Shown: positions 1 through 8,510, numbered from the stretch's first letter. The stretch is 64,000 nt of DNA from Noviherbaspirillum cavernae (GCF_003590875.1 NZ_QYUN01000003.1:310001-374000); one strand, 5' to 3'. A program made the numbers and translations. The notes: generated by a model not told the origin, from the sequence alone.

Positions 1-1049
1 ATGATGTCGTCGGGCGTGGCGCCGATGCTGTTGATGACGTCGATGATGGCTTGCAGGCTGGCGCCGGCAGGCCACTTGAACATGTGGCCGGAGCCCTGAT
101 CCACCGCCACGCTGGATTGCGGCGTCACCGTTGTCCCTCCCTGGCTGAAAGGCGCAGGCTGGCTGACCGCCGAACTTTCGGAAATGACGACCTTGAGCGA
201 GCCATGCGACACCGCCGCAGGTCGCACTTTCACGCCCTCGGCGATCACCACGGTGCCGGTGCGCGAATTGAAGATCACTTTCGGCACCTCCGTGCCGACA
301 GTGATGGACAGCGCTTCGAGCTTGGCGACGAAGGCCACGCGTTGGGTCGGATTGGCGGGCGCGATCACGTCGACGCTGGTGGCGTCGCGCGTGCTGGCGA
401 TATCGCCGCCGAAGCGGCGATTGATGACATCGACAATATTGGTCGCTGTCTGGAAGTGCGGCCGCCGCAGGCTCAGGCGCACCGTCGGGCGGGTGTCGAA
501 GTCGGTTTCGATTTCGCGCTCGATGATCGCGCCGTTGGGTATGCGGCCCGAGGTCGGCGTGTTGACGGTGATGCTGGACCCGCTCTTGCCCTGCGCGTTC
601 AACCCGCCCACCACGAGACTGCCCTGCGCCAGCGCATAAATTTCGCCGTCGGCCGCGCGCAGTTGCGTCAGCAGCAGCGTGCCGCCGCGCAGATTCTTGG
701 CGTCGCCGAGCGACGACACCGTGACATCGACGCTCTGTCCCTTGCGGTAGCCGGGCGGGAATACGGCGCTCACCATCACTGTCGCCACATTCTTGCTCTT
801 GGTATCGACGCCTTCGGGCACCTTGACGCCGAACTGCTTGAGCATGTTGGACACGGACTGGCCGGAGAATTTGGCTTGCGTGCTGTCGCCGCTGCCGTTG
901 AGCCCGACCACCAGGCCGTAACCGATCAGGGGATTTTCCCGCACGCCTTCCACGTTGACCAGATTGCGCAGCGTCTGTGCGGCGCTCGCGGGTTGCACCG
1001 CGCCCGACATCAGGGAAATCAGAATAAAGGCGATCGAAAGAATCTTCAT
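1..1049 (-). CDS. flgI: Flagellar P-ring protein FlgI (3' end beyond window)
   Basis: FlgI builds the P ring, the bushing around the rod in the peptidoglycan layer. The frame opens at an ATG (1049) with a Sec signal peptide of about 23 residues ending in PASA, as expected for a periplasmic protein. The mature start matches the family closely: the segments RNLVNVEGVRENPLIGYGLVVGLNGSGD and LKQFGV are recognisable. About 349 of the usual 365 or so residues are present; the C-terminus runs off the left edge. It follows flgH by 10 bases in the leftward flgB-flgI operon. flgJ (rod-cap part), flgK and flgL would be expected next, outside the window. Confidence 0.96.
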   Translation of the reverse strand, partial: MKILSIAFILISLMSGAVQPASAAQTLRNLVNVEGVRENPLIGYGLVVGLNGSGDSTQAKFSGQSVSNMLKQFGVKVPEGVDTKSKNVATVMVSAVFPPGYRKGQSVDVTVSSLGDAKNLRGGTLLLTQLRAADGEIYALAQGSLVVGGLNAQGKSGSSITVNTPTSGRIPNGAIIEREIETDFDTRPTVRLSLRRPHFQTATNIVDVINRRFGGDIASTRDATSVDVIAPANPTQRVAFVAKLEALSITVGTEVPKVIFNSRTGTVVIAEGVKVRPAAVSHGSLKVVISESSAVSQPAPFSQGGTTVTPQSSVAVDQGSGHMFKWPAGASLQAIIDVINSIGATPDDI

Positions 1050-1059
1050 GTGGTTCTTC

Positions 1060-1719
1060 TCAGAAAGGCATCCATGGGCTGGCGAAGAATCGCGTCAGCC
1101 AGCCGGGGGCGTTTGCATCGGCGAGCACGCCCTGGCCGGAATAGGCGATGCGCGCATTGGCAATGCGCTGCGACGACACCCGGTTGTCGGTATCGATATC
1201 GGCGGCACGCACATAGCCGCGCAGCCGGATGAATTCTTCCCCCTGGTTCAGGTACAGGCTCTTCTCGCCGCTCACCCGCAGCAAACCGTTCGGCAACACT
1301 TCCTGCACGATCACGGTGATCGCGCCTTGCAGCATGTTTTGCTGGGTGCTGGATGCGTTGCCGGCAAAATCGCGCTGTGCGCCCGCACCGATGTCCGTCT
1401 TGATCGTCTTGCCGGCGATGACCGTCGGCGTGACGGCGACGCTGCTTTCCTTTTCAAAACTGGTGCCGGCCCGCTTGCTCGCCTGCGTGACTTCCTGCAA
1501 CACCACCGTCACCACGTCACCGGTGCGAAACGCGCGGCTGTCGGAGGTCAGCGACCACGCCGCTTCCGACACGAACACGCCGCCGGACTGGCCCTTGCGC
1601 TGCGCCGACTGCACCGCCGGCGGCGGATCGTCGCTCGGCCCCGGCTGGGCCTGCGGCGGGGCAATGGCGGCGCAGCCCGGCAACAGCAGCGCCGCCGCGA
1701 TCATGACAAGGCTGCGCAT
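1060..1719 (-). CDS. flgH: Flagellar L-ring lipoprotein FlgH
   Basis: FlgH forms the L ring in the outer membrane. The protein (219 residues from ATG 1719) starts with a short hydrophobic signal and a lipobox LLPGC, with the lipidated Cys at residue 16. The C-terminal half carries the conserved FlgH segments (LPNGLLRVSGEKSLYLNQGEEFIRLRG and similar). The start ATG overlaps the flgG stop as TGATG, so translation is probably coupled. A TTG one codon upstream (1722) is in frame, but the ATG is preferred. Length and neighbours are normal for the family. Confidence 0.96.
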   Translation of the reverse strand: MRSLVMIAAALLLPGCAAIAPPQAQPGPSDDPPPAVQSAQRKGQSGGVFVSEAAWSLTSDSRAFRTGDVVTVVLQEVTQASKRAGTSFEKESSVAVTPTVIAGKTIKTDIGAGAQRDFAGNASSTQQNMLQGAITVIVQEVLPNGLLRVSGEKSLYLNQGEEFIRLRGYVRAADIDTDNRVSSQRIANARIAYSGQGVLADANAPGWLTRFFASPWMPF

Positions 1720-2507
1720 CAACGTGCCGCTTGCGAAAGGTATTGCAGCATGTTGTCCGCCGCGCTCAGTACCTTGGTGTTCATCTCGTAGGTGCGCTGC
1801 GCGGCGATCATGTCCACCATCTCCTCGACCACCTGCACGTTGGAGCCTTCCAGCGCGCCCTGCTTGAGCTTGCCGAGCGCGCCTTCGCCGGGATTGCCGT
1901 CGGTCGGTGCGCCGCTGGCGGCGGTTTCCTGGAACAGGTTTTCGCCCAGCGCCAGCAGCCCGGCCGGATTGATGAAGCTGGTCAGCGTGAGCTGGCCCAG
2001 TTCCGACGGTGCCGTGCTTCCCGAGATGGTGGCCGACACCACGCCGTTTTCGCCGATGGTGATCGCGGTGGCGTTATTCGGAACGGTGATTTCCGGGACC
2101 AGGGGCAGGCCTTGCGCATTGACCAGGCGTCCGTTTGCATCGACCTGCAGCTGGCCGGCGCGCGTGTAGGCGGGATCGCCATTGGGCCGCGTCACCTGCA
2201 GAAAGCCGTTGCCGACGATGGCCACGTCCAGCGACTGGCTGGTGGTCTGCAGGCTGCCGTTGGTGAACACCTTCTGCGTGCCGACCATGCGCGTGCCGTT
2301 GCCCAGTTGCGCGCCGGTCGGCGACAGGGTGTTGTCGTCGCGCTGCGCGCCCGGTTGCTGATCGACCTGATAGAACAAGTCCTCGAACATCACGCGGTCG
2401 CGCTTGAAGCCCACGGTGTTGACGTTGGCAAGGTTGTTGGCGATGGCCTGCAGTTTTGCATCTTGCGCCTGCACGCCGGTCTTGCTGATCCACATGGCTG
2501 GGTTCAT
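1719..2507 (-). CDS. flgG: Flagellar distal rod protein FlgG
   Basis: FlgG forms the distal rod that passes through the P and L rings. The 262-residue protein has the N-terminal rod signature (ANNLANVNTVGFKRDR, residues about 25-40) and the C-terminal coiled-coil segment VEEMVDMIAAQRTYEMN typical of rod and hook proteins, and its length is the standard one. It has no signal peptide, since export is by the flagellar type III apparatus. It sits 40 bases after flgF and overlaps flgH by one base. Confidence 0.97.
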   Translation of the reverse strand: MNPAMWISKTGVQAQDAKLQAIANNLANVNTVGFKRDRVMFEDLFYQVDQQPGAQRDDNTLSPTGAQLGNGTRMVGTQKVFTNGSLQTTSQSLDVAIVGNGFLQVTRPNGDPAYTRAGQLQVDANGRLVNAQGLPLVPEITVPNNATAITIGENGVVSATISGSTAPSELGQLTLTSFINPAGLLALGENLFQETAASGAPTDGNPGEGALGKLKQGALEGSNVQVVEEMVDMIAAQRTYEMNTKVLSAADNMLQYLSQAAR

Positions 2508-2547
2508 GATTTCTTCCTGAGTATTCGTGGTTGAGAGGTTCGGTCGA

Positions 2548-3273
2548 TCAGCCGCCGATCAAGCGATTGCCGGCATCCGCCATTGAGTCGGCGGCCTTGT
2601 AGAGCTTCATCTGGATTTCAAACGCGCGGTTGATGCTCATGGTGGCGACCATTTCCTCCACCGCCGACACGTTGCTGCCTTCGAGATGGCCGCCGCGCAC
2701 CGTCACCGTCTCGTCCGCCGGCAACGGTTCGCCGGTGCGAGTGACGATCAGTCCCGCCTCGTTCTTGGTCAGCTCGGCGGCTTGCGGCTTGACCAGCTTG
2801 AGCTTGTCCACCGCCTGCATTTCCTGCTCGCCTGCCGGCTGGATCGAGATCGTTCCATCCTGTCCGATGGTGACATTGGTAAAGGGCGGCAGCACGATCG
2901 GGCCGCCGTCGCCCAGCACCGGGCGGCCGTTGACCGTCAGCATGCCCTCGGCATCCAGCGTCAGCGCGCCGGCGCGCGTGTATGCCTCGCCGTCCTGCCA
3001 TTGCACCGCGAAAAAGCCCTGCCCTGCGATCGCCACATCGAGTTCGCGGCCGGTTGCCTTGATGGTGCCCTCGCGGGTCGTCACGGCATTGGCCTGCAAC
3101 TGCCCCTTGTGGCGCGCATCGTAGCCGTAGCCGGGGACCGACTGGCTGGCAGTCAGTTCCAGCGTGGCGCGAAAGCCGCTGGTCTCCAGATTGGCGAGGT
3201 TGTTGGCATGTACCTGCTGCGCATGCAAGGCACGTTCGGCGCCGCTCATGGCGGTGTAGATCAGTGCATCCAT
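2548..3273 (-). CDS. flgF: Flagellar proximal rod protein FlgF
   Basis: FlgF is a proximal rod subunit. The 241-residue protein shows the rod N-terminus (MDALIYTAMSGAERALHAQQ, then NNLANLETSGFRA) and the C-terminal motif EGSNVSAVEEMVATMSINRAFE. MDALIYTAMSGA is the FlgF-specific opening and separates it from FlgG. It lies 10 bases downstream of flgE and 40 bases upstream of flgG, inside the same operon. Confidence 0.96.
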   Translation of the reverse strand: MDALIYTAMSGAERALHAQQVHANNLANLETSGFRATLELTASQSVPGYGYDARHKGQLQANAVTTREGTIKATGRELDVAIAGQGFFAVQWQDGEAYTRAGALTLDAEGMLTVNGRPVLGDGGPIVLPPFTNVTIGQDGTISIQPAGEQEMQAVDKLKLVKPQAAELTKNEAGLIVTRTGEPLPADETVTVRGGHLEGSNVSAVEEMVATMSINRAFEIQMKLYKAADSMADAGNRLIGG

Positions 3274-3283
3274 GATCGCTCCG

Positions 3284-4471
3284 TTACATTGCCTGCATCA
3301 GCGCTTGCATCATTGCGCTCTCGGCAGAGATGACCTTGGAGTTTGCCTGGTAGTTGCGCTGTGAGGTCATCAGCTCCACCAGTTCCGAGGTGATATCGAC
3401 ATTGGATTGTTCCAGTGCGCCGGTAGTCAGCTTGCCTGCCATGCCGATGCCCGCCATGGAGTACAGCGGCGTACCGGATGCATTGGAAGCGGCCCAGCTC
3501 GTGTCGCTGACCGGCACCAGCGACTGCTCGTCCGGGAAGGTCGCCAGCACCAGCATGCCGACGCTTTGCTTTTGGCCGTTGCTGTATTGCGCCATCACTG
3601 CGCCGTCTTCCGCGATCTGTACGCCGGTCAGCGTGCCCGACGCATAACCATCGGATGCATTGGCGGTCGTGGTGGCATCACCTGCAAACTGCGTGGTGCC
3701 GGTGTAATCGAGATTGACCGTCAGCGCCGCTGCGCCGGTCGGTGTACCAAGCGCAAGTGCGACCGGGGCAGCGGGATTGACCAACTGGCCGGCGGTGTCG
3801 AAATCCATCGTGGTGGTCGCGGCGAGATCGGTGCCATCCATGGTGTAGTGCACCGTCACCTGATTGGTGGCGGTCTTGACGAAATACTGCGTGACGCTGT
3901 GCTGGTTGCCGAGCGAGTCGTAAACCGACGAGGTCTTGGAGCTGTTGTAGGAGAGCGCATCGGTCTTGTCGAAGACGGCAACCGCCGGTGCTGTCCAGCC
4001 GGCGGACATGTTTCCGACATATTGCAACTTGGTGCTCGCCTGCGCCGCAATCTGACCGGTTGGCACCGTCAGGTCGCCCATCGGACCCAAGGCGGTGCTG
4101 CCGGGAGTCACGCCATAGCCTTGCGTGCGACGCCCGAAACCGTCTACCACATAGCCATCCTTGTTGACCGAGAAGATACCGACACGGCTGTACAACATGG
4201 CGCCCGAACTGTCGCGGCTGACAAAAAAGCCGCGTCCCTGAATCGCGGCATCCATCAAACCGCCGGTGGTCGACACATTACCGCTCATGCCGATGCTTTG
4301 CGTCAGCGAACTGACTTCGGTACCGGTCGGTTGCGTGCCCGCATACATCGATGAGAAATTGGCGCGGCTGGACTTGTAGCCGTAGGTGCTGGAGTTGGCA
4401 ATGTTGCTGCTGATGGCGTCAAGCTGCTTGTTGATGCCCTGGATGCCGGAAAGTGCGATATCGAAACTCAT
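3284..4471 (-). CDS. flgE: Flagellar hook protein FlgE
   Basis: FlgE polymerises into the hook (universal joint). The 395-residue protein begins MSFDIALSGIQGINKQLDAISSNIANSSTYGYK, the standard hook N-terminus, and ends with VELMTSQRNYQANSKVISAESAMMQALMQAM, the hook C-terminal coiled coil. The centre is a low-complexity Thr/Ala/Gly-rich outer domain, where hook proteins normally vary. Size is normal for a betaproteobacterial or lateral hook protein. It follows flgD by 40 bases. Confidence 0.96.
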   Translation of the reverse strand: MSFDIALSGIQGINKQLDAISSNIANSSTYGYKSSRANFSSMYAGTQPTGTEVSSLTQSIGMSGNVSTTGGLMDAAIQGRGFFVSRDSSGAMLYSRVGIFSVNKDGYVVDGFGRRTQGYGVTPGSTALGPMGDLTVPTGQIAAQASTKLQYVGNMSAGWTAPAVAVFDKTDALSYNSSKTSSVYDSLGNQHSVTQYFVKTATNQVTVHYTMDGTDLAATTTMDFDTAGQLVNPAAPVALALGTPTGAAALTVNLDYTGTTQFAGDATTTANASDGYASGTLTGVQIAEDGAVMAQYSNGQKQSVGMLVLATFPDEQSLVPVSDTSWAASNASGTPLYSMAGIGMAGKLTTGALEQSNVDITSELVELMTSQRNYQANSKVISAESAMMQALMQAM

Positions 4472-4511
4472 GCTGAATTCCTTTCAGTTGAATGCGGTAT
4501 GGGATGCGTTG

Positions 4512-5174
4512 TTAGTTGGATGCCGCGGCCGACTGGCCGTTGAAGCTGAGGATGGCGGACGGTGTCACCATGCCGGCGTTGTCGACGTTGAGCAATGCGC
4601 CTTCGGCAGTCAGCTTGACGCTGTTGAGCTTGCCCGCCAGTGCAATCATCGGTGTCTCGCCGCTGGCCGTATCGACGTGCATCGAATACCTGCCCTCCGG
4701 CAGACCCAGCGCCTTCGGGTCGATGGAAAACGGCACCTCGCCCGCCGCATTCGAACCGAGTGCGATGCTGTGCTTGACGCCGTTCGCGCCGGTCAGCACC
4801 AGGGTCGCGCTGGTCGTGGCATTCTGCAGCGTGACCGTGCCTTGCACCGCGGTCTTGCCCAGCGTGACGCTGTCGCTTTCCACCATCACGTTCGAGCCGA
4901 CCTGCGCGCCCAGCGCGAGCATCTGCATGCTCTGCAGCACCGTGGCATTGTTGGAGGTGAGACTCGCCAGATTCTGCAGCGCTTCGGTCTGACTGAGCTG
5001 CGCCAGCTGATTGACGAACTGGCTGGGGTCGGAAGGCGCGAGCGGATCCTGGTTCTTGATCTGCGCCACCAGCAGCGTGGTGAACATGTCCGACATCGCG
5101 CTCGTGTTGGCGGCAGGCCTGCTGTCGCCTGTCTGCGTGCGCGTATTCGTGGTGGTCGATGAAGTGGTCTGCAT
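4512..5174 (-). CDS. flgD: Hook assembly cap protein FlgD
   Basis: FlgD caps the growing hook. The 220-residue protein has a Ser/Thr-rich disordered start (residues 1-27), then the conserved FlgD segment MFTTLLVAQIKNQDPLAPSD and QFVNQLAQLSQTEALQNL. The C-terminal part has the alternating beta pattern of the FlgD Tudor/FnIII-like domains. The gap to flgC is 4 bases. Its position between flgC and flgE is canonical. Confidence 0.95.
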   Translation of the reverse strand: MQTTSSTTTNTRTQTGDSRPAANTSAMSDMFTTLLVAQIKNQDPLAPSDPSQFVNQLAQLSQTEALQNLASLTSNNATVLQSMQMLALGAQVGSNVMVESDSVTLGKTAVQGTVTLQNATTSATLVLTGANGVKHSIALGSNAAGEVPFSIDPKALGLPEGRYSMHVDTASGETPMIALAGKLNSVKLTAEGALLNVDNAGMVTPSAILSFNGQSAAASN

Positions 5175-5178
5175 GCTC

Positions 5179-5601
5179 TTATCCCTCGCCCAGTTTGAGG
5201 AGCGACTGCTGCATCACCTTGACGCGGCCCAGCACCTCGACGTTGGTTTCAAAAGCGCGCGACGCCGACATCATGTCGGTCATTTCCGCCACCGGATTCA
5301 CGTTGGGGTAGAACACCACGCCGTCCTCGTTGGCCAGCGGGTTGCCCGGTTCGTACACCTTGCGCAGCGGCTCCGTGCTTTCGACCACGTCCAGCACCTG
5401 CACGCGGCCGCCCGCGTTCGGGAAGTCGCCGCTGCCGTCGCCCATCACTGCCGCGAATACCGGCTTGCGTGCATGGTAGGTGTCGGCTTCGTTGCCGGAC
5501 ACCGCGTCGGCGTTGGCGAGGTTGCTGGCAATGGTGTTGAGGCGGACAGTCTGGGCCGCCATCGCGGAACCGGCAATTTTTGCGATGTTTTGGAATGACA
5601 T
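5179..5601 (-). CDS. flgC: Flagellar proximal rod protein FlgC
   Basis: FlgC is a proximal rod subunit. The 140-residue protein shows the rod N-terminal motif (AQTVRLNTIASNLANADAVSG, residues about 15-35) with the family-typical DTYHARKPVF stretch, and the C-terminal helix VAEMTDMMSASRAFETNVEVL. Length is normal. Two bases separate it from flgB, so the pair is almost certainly co-translated. Confidence 0.96.
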   Translation of the reverse strand: MSFQNIAKIAGSAMAAQTVRLNTIASNLANADAVSGNEADTYHARKPVFAAVMGDGSGDFPNAGGRVQVLDVVESTEPLRKVYEPGNPLANEDGVVFYPNVNPVAEMTDMMSASRAFETNVEVLGRVKVMQQSLLKLGEG

Positions 5602-5603
5602 GT

Positions 5604-5969
5604 TTATTGTCCGGCAATGGCTTTCGCCAGCCCCCTGAGTTGCATGTTGATGAAAGTCAGACTGGTCTGGAAGTCCGACGCGTTCTGCGAAAACGCCGCC
5701 TGCTCGACGCCGATCTCCACCGTATTGCCGTCCCCTGCAGGGTGATACGGGATGCGATACATCATGTCGGTGTCATCGGTGGAGAGACTCAGGCCGCTCG
5801 GATCCTCGCCGCTGGTCTGCTGCAAGGCGGTGCGGAAATCCATGTCGCGCGCCTGATAACCCGGCGTGTTTTCATTGGCAATATTCGATGCCAGTACCTT
5901 GGTCCGTTCAGCACGCAACTTGAGCGCGTCCGGATGGATGCCTAGCGCCTTCCCAAAATCAATGCTCAT
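5604..5969 (-). CDS. flgB: Flagellar proximal rod protein FlgB
   Basis: FlgB is the membrane-proximal rod subunit and the first gene of the leftward operon. The 121-residue protein contains SNIANENTPGYQARDMDFRTAL (residues about 29-50), the FlgB signature, and a C-terminal helix with FQTSLTFINMQLRGLAKAI. A strong ribosome site (GAGGTGA) precedes the ATG. The operon promoter should lie between 5970 and about 6260, but no clear sigma-28 or sigma-54 site was recognised there. The stretch is partly filled by an inverted-repeat element. Confidence 0.95.
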   Translation of the reverse strand: MSIDFGKALGIHPDALKLRAERTKVLASNIANENTPGYQARDMDFRTALQQTSGEDPSGLSLSTDDTDMMYRIPYHPAGDGNTVEIGVEQAAFSQNASDFQTSLTFINMQLRGLAKAIAGQ

Positions 5970-6023
5970 GCTTCACCTCGCTTATTGAAACTTCGACAAG
6001 CCGTCCGCGAACGGCATCCCTTG

Positions 6024-6135
6024 GAGCGTCTAACAAAATGAAGCGAAGCGGTTCTGAGTAGGCGCGCCGCCGCAGACAGTACGACCTGTACGGCAAGGCG
6101 GCGCAACACCCTCAGAATCATTTTGTTAGACGCTC
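6024..6135. repeat. Palindromic MITE-like element, 112 bp
   Basis: Perfect 18-bp terminal inverted repeats, GAGCGTCTAACAAAATGA at 6024-6041 and its complement at 6118-6135, enclose an imperfect palindromic core with arms GCGCCGCC/GGCGGCGC and the centre CAGTACGACCTGTACGG. The whole could fold into one long hairpin. It holds no coding frame. Its form is that of a small non-autonomous mobile or REP-type repeat. It sits in the flgB/flgA divergent promoter region, so it may separate or alter the two promoters. Confidence 0.7.
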
Positions 6136-6194
6136 TTAAAGACTGTTGGAAGCGGCCTGCAAAATGGCTATCATTCATTTCGCCATGCAGGCGT

Positions 6195-6217
6195 GCAGGG
6201 TGCGTAGCGCACCCTGC
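6195..6217. repeat. Perfect 10-bp hairpin upstream of flgA
   Basis: GCAGGGTGCG and its complement CGCACCCTGC flank the triplet TAG. There is no T-run on either strand, so it is not an ordinary terminator. It lies 47 bases before the chosen flgA start and could be part of the leader or another REP-like unit. Confidence 0.5.
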
Positions 6218-6263
6218 GGCCATCGCCATTCGCTCCGCTACTTCACTCGATTCTGTCCGCCTC

Positions 6264-7028
6264 ATGTTTTCACGCTTCCCTGCTGTCCATCCCCGTGCTT
6301 CAATCATCCTGCGTGCCGCCACTGCCGGCCTGCTGGTTTTCCACATGACCCATGTATCTGCCGCAGCAGAGCGCGTGACCGAGCGGGTCGAAGCAGCGGC
6401 CAGAGCCCTGCTTGTGCAGCAAGCCGAACGCGCGGGACTGCGCGATCCGCTGGTTGAGGTGAGCGTGGTCAGAAACGGCCAGCCGGCGCCTGCCTGCGCG
6501 ACGCCTGTCAAGCTCGAGAACATGGACACGCGGCAGCCAAGCCGCATGCGCATCGCCGCCATGTGCCCCGGCGCGGACGGATGGCGGCATGAGTTCATCG
6601 TGCGTGCCAGCGTATCGGCGCAGGTGCTGGTGGCCGCCACCGTCATCCCTGCCAGACAAGTCCTGGAGGCGACCGATCTGACATTGGAACGGCGCACGGT
6701 ATCCACCACGCCGGACGCCATTTCCGAACCGCAGGAGGTCGTCGGCATGGCCGCCCGGCGGGCGATGCGTGCCGGCGACATCGTGCGCAAGAATGCGCTG
6801 ATTGCGCCGACGCTCGTCAAACGCGGCGACGCGGTGCGCATCCTGGCCAGCAGGGAACAGATCGCGGTCAGCGTCGCAGGCGAGGCACTGGATGGCGGCA
6901 CGCGCGGCGCGATCGTACGCGTGCGCAACGCGGCGAACGGCAACGTCATCCGCGCACGGGTCATCGCCAATGCCACGGTTGAACCTGCTGACATGCCGGT
7001 ATCCATGCCCGCTCACTCCCCCGACTGA
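6264..7028 (+). CDS. flgA: P-ring assembly chaperone FlgA
   Basis: FlgA is the periplasmic chaperone that helps FlgI assemble into the P ring. From ATG 6264 the protein has 254 residues with an N-terminal signal-like hydrophobic stretch (residues about 10-30). The frame stays open upstream to a TTG at 6123, but that part lies in the repeat and lacks family similarity. The C-terminal SAF domain is clear: VIPARQVLEATDL, VVGMAARRAMRAGDIV, KRGDAVRI and GGTRGAIVRVRN. It is transcribed away from flgB. Its last 16 bases overlap the end of the convergent flgJ gene. Confidence 0.92.
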   Translation: MFSRFPAVHPRASIILRAATAGLLVFHMTHVSAAAERVTERVEAAARALLVQQAERAGLRDPLVEVSVVRNGQPAPACATPVKLENMDTRQPSRMRIAAMCPGADGWRHEFIVRASVSAQVLVAATVIPARQVLEATDLTLERRTVSTTPDAISEPQEVVGMAARRAMRAGDIVRKNALIAPTLVKRGDAVRILASREQIAVSVAGEALDGGTRGAIVRVRNAANGNVIRARVIANATVEPADMPVSMPAHSPD

Positions 7029-7723
7029 ATCGACTGAATGCGCGTGGCCGTGCGCGCCAGTTTTTCGGCATACGCCGGATCGGTGGCGTAGCCGCCCTGT
7101 GCCAGTCCCTGCGCGAACGCCTGCGCATCGCCGCCGGCGTTGAGCGCGGCGTGGTAACGCGGATTGTTCAGCAGTAATTGCGCGTAATCACGGAACGCGC
7201 TGGCGCGATCCGGGTAGCTGCGAAATCGTTCTGCCTTCGCCACCGCGCTGCCGTCTTCGTATTCCGTCGTCATCGCCTGCGCGACATCGCCGCGCCAGCT
7301 GCCGCCCGCCTTGAGGCCGAACAGATTGTTGGTGTCGCCGCCGTCGGCCTGGCGCAGCGGCCGCCGTCCCCAGCCCGACTCCAGCGCCGCGTGCGCGGCG
7401 ACGATATCGGGCGAGACGCCGAGACGCTTGCCGGCTTCCTGCGCCCACGGCGCGATGGAAGAGAGAAATTCCTGCTGCTCCGGACCGACGACTGCCGCGC
7501 CATCCGGCTGCACGCTCGCCCTGTAGGCCTGCCCTTCGACACTGAGCGACGGCAGATCGGCGTTTTGCGATCCGTTCTCGATGAACTCCATGACATCGGC
7601 ATGCACTGAACCGAACGTGGCTGCGAAACTGTTGCTGCCGGACGCGGCGGAAAACGCCGGCGTAATGCGAACCGGTGCGGTCGCGGCGGTGGCGACAGTC
7701 GCTGTCGTGGGCAGCGGTGACAT
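7013..7723 (-). CDS. flgJ: Flagellar muramidase, FlgJ C-terminal type
   Basis: This is a peptidoglycan hydrolase of the FlgJ/glucosaminidase family that opens the cell wall for the rod. The muramidase domain (residues about 75-230) carries the catalytic Glu in AAHAALESGWGRR (about E115) plus NNLFGLKAGGSW and FRDYAQLLLNNPRY. The N-terminal rod-capping domain of enterobacterial FlgJ is absent; the first 70 residues are Ala/Thr/Pro-rich linker. The split resembles systems where cap and hydrolase are separate genes, and the cap would be expected beyond flgI. Chosen start ATG 7723 follows the flgN stop by one base. It is the last gene of the long fliE operon. Confidence 0.9.
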   Translation of the reverse strand: MSPLPTTATVATAATAPVRITPAFSAASGSNSFAATFGSVHADVMEFIENGSQNADLPSLSVEGQAYRASVQPDGAAVVGPEQQEFLSSIAPWAQEAGKRLGVSPDIVAAHAALESGWGRRPLRQADGGDTNNLFGLKAGGSWRGDVAQAMTTEYEDGSAVAKAERFRSYPDRASAFRDYAQLLLNNPRYHAALNAGGDAQAFAQGLAQGGYATDPAYAEKLARTATRIQSIQSGE

Positions 7724-7724
7724 G

Positions 7725-8144
7725 TCAGACCGGAGCATAGATCTGTTCCTCGCCATGCAACACGCGCTGCATGATGCCGTGCTGGTCCATCAGCAGGTTG
7801 CAGTTGCGCGCATTGTGTTCCTTGCACTCGCGCACCAGCTCTTCGAGCGTTTGCCAGCCTGCTTCCAGCGCCTCGCGCGCCGGTCTGGTCAGAAGCGGAA
7901 ACGTGTCGGACATGCTTGCACCTTCACCGAGCATCTCGGTCACCAGCGCGACCCGCTCCGCGCGGCGCAATTCCAGCGTCTCGACCAGCGTCGTGATGCG
8001 TTCGGCGACATCGTTCAGTCGGGCGGTTTCGTAACGCAGCGCAGCCATGAATTGCTCTTCAAGCATTGCTTGCAGTTCACGATAATCCCGCACGTCCTCA
8101 CCCACGCCGCGCAGAAGGCGCGCCAGCGCATCCTTGCGCGTCAT
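7725..8144 (-). CDS. flgN: FlgN-type export chaperone
   Basis: FlgN chaperones the hook-filament junction proteins FlgK and FlgL. The 139-residue protein is almost wholly helical, with a Leu/Glu/Arg-rich coiled coil and the FlgN-like ending ARNCNLLMDQHGIMQRVLHG (residues about 111-130). Its ATG overlaps the flgM stop as ATGA, and flgJ starts one base after its own stop. The flgM-flgN pairing is standard for flagellar loci. Function is assigned by family resemblance and position. Confidence 0.88.
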   Translation of the reverse strand: MTRKDALARLLRGVGEDVRDYRELQAMLEEQFMAALRYETARLNDVAERITTLVETLELRRAERVALVTEMLGEGASMSDTFPLLTRPAREALEAGWQTLEELVRECKEHNARNCNLLMDQHGIMQRVLHGEEQIYAPV

Positions 8145-8443
8145 GGCTTGCTCCGATGGAAGCGCTCGATCAGACCGGCCAGCTTGGCCGCGTTGAAAGG
8201 CATTTCGCCTTTGGCCAGCGCCTCGCGCAAGGCCGCCACTTTCGCCTGATCGATATCGGGCATCTCGCGCAAGGCCGTCAGCGCCGGTTGCAACACCGCA
8301 GACTGCAATGCGCCGCCGGACGCGCTCGTCGATGCCGCCGATGCCGCCGATGCCGCCGGCGCGACCGGCTCGCCGGCTGCCGTCTCGGTGATCTGGCTGG
8401 TACCCGCAATTGGCGACGGGCCTGTGCCCGTTGAAATCTTCAT
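8141..8443 (-). CDS. flgM: Anti-sigma-28 factor FlgM
   Basis: FlgM holds FliA inactive until the hook is finished and is then exported. From ATG 8443 the protein has 100 residues: an N-terminal disordered Ser/Thr/Ala/Pro part starting MKISTGTGPSPI, then the sigma-binding helical part (DIDQAKVAALREALAKGEMPFNAAKLAGLIERF). That segment is the FlgM signature I-D-x-x-K-V-x-x-L-R-x-A-I-x-x-G. A nine-base tandem repeat codes Ala-Ser-Ala in the linker. It lies 67 bases after motB. Its presence beside a separate fliA supports a self-contained lateral-flagellar checkpoint. Confidence 0.92.
   Translation of the reverse strand: MKISTGTGPSPIAGTSQITETAAGEPVAPAASAASAASTSASGGALQSAVLQPALTALREMPDIDQAKVAALREALAKGEMPFNAAKLAGLIERFHRSKP
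8331..8357. repeat. Three tandem copies of a 9-mer in flgM
   Basis: GATGCCGCC is repeated three times exactly. It encodes part of an Ala/Ser linker in FlgM, in a region predicted to be disordered. Copy changes would keep the frame, so variation would alter only linker length. Confidence 0.6.
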
Positions 8444-8510
8444 TCGATTGCCTCTTGGTCTGGTTTGCATGTGATGTCAGCACGCGACGTCATGGCTGCC
8501 GCTGGAAAGA

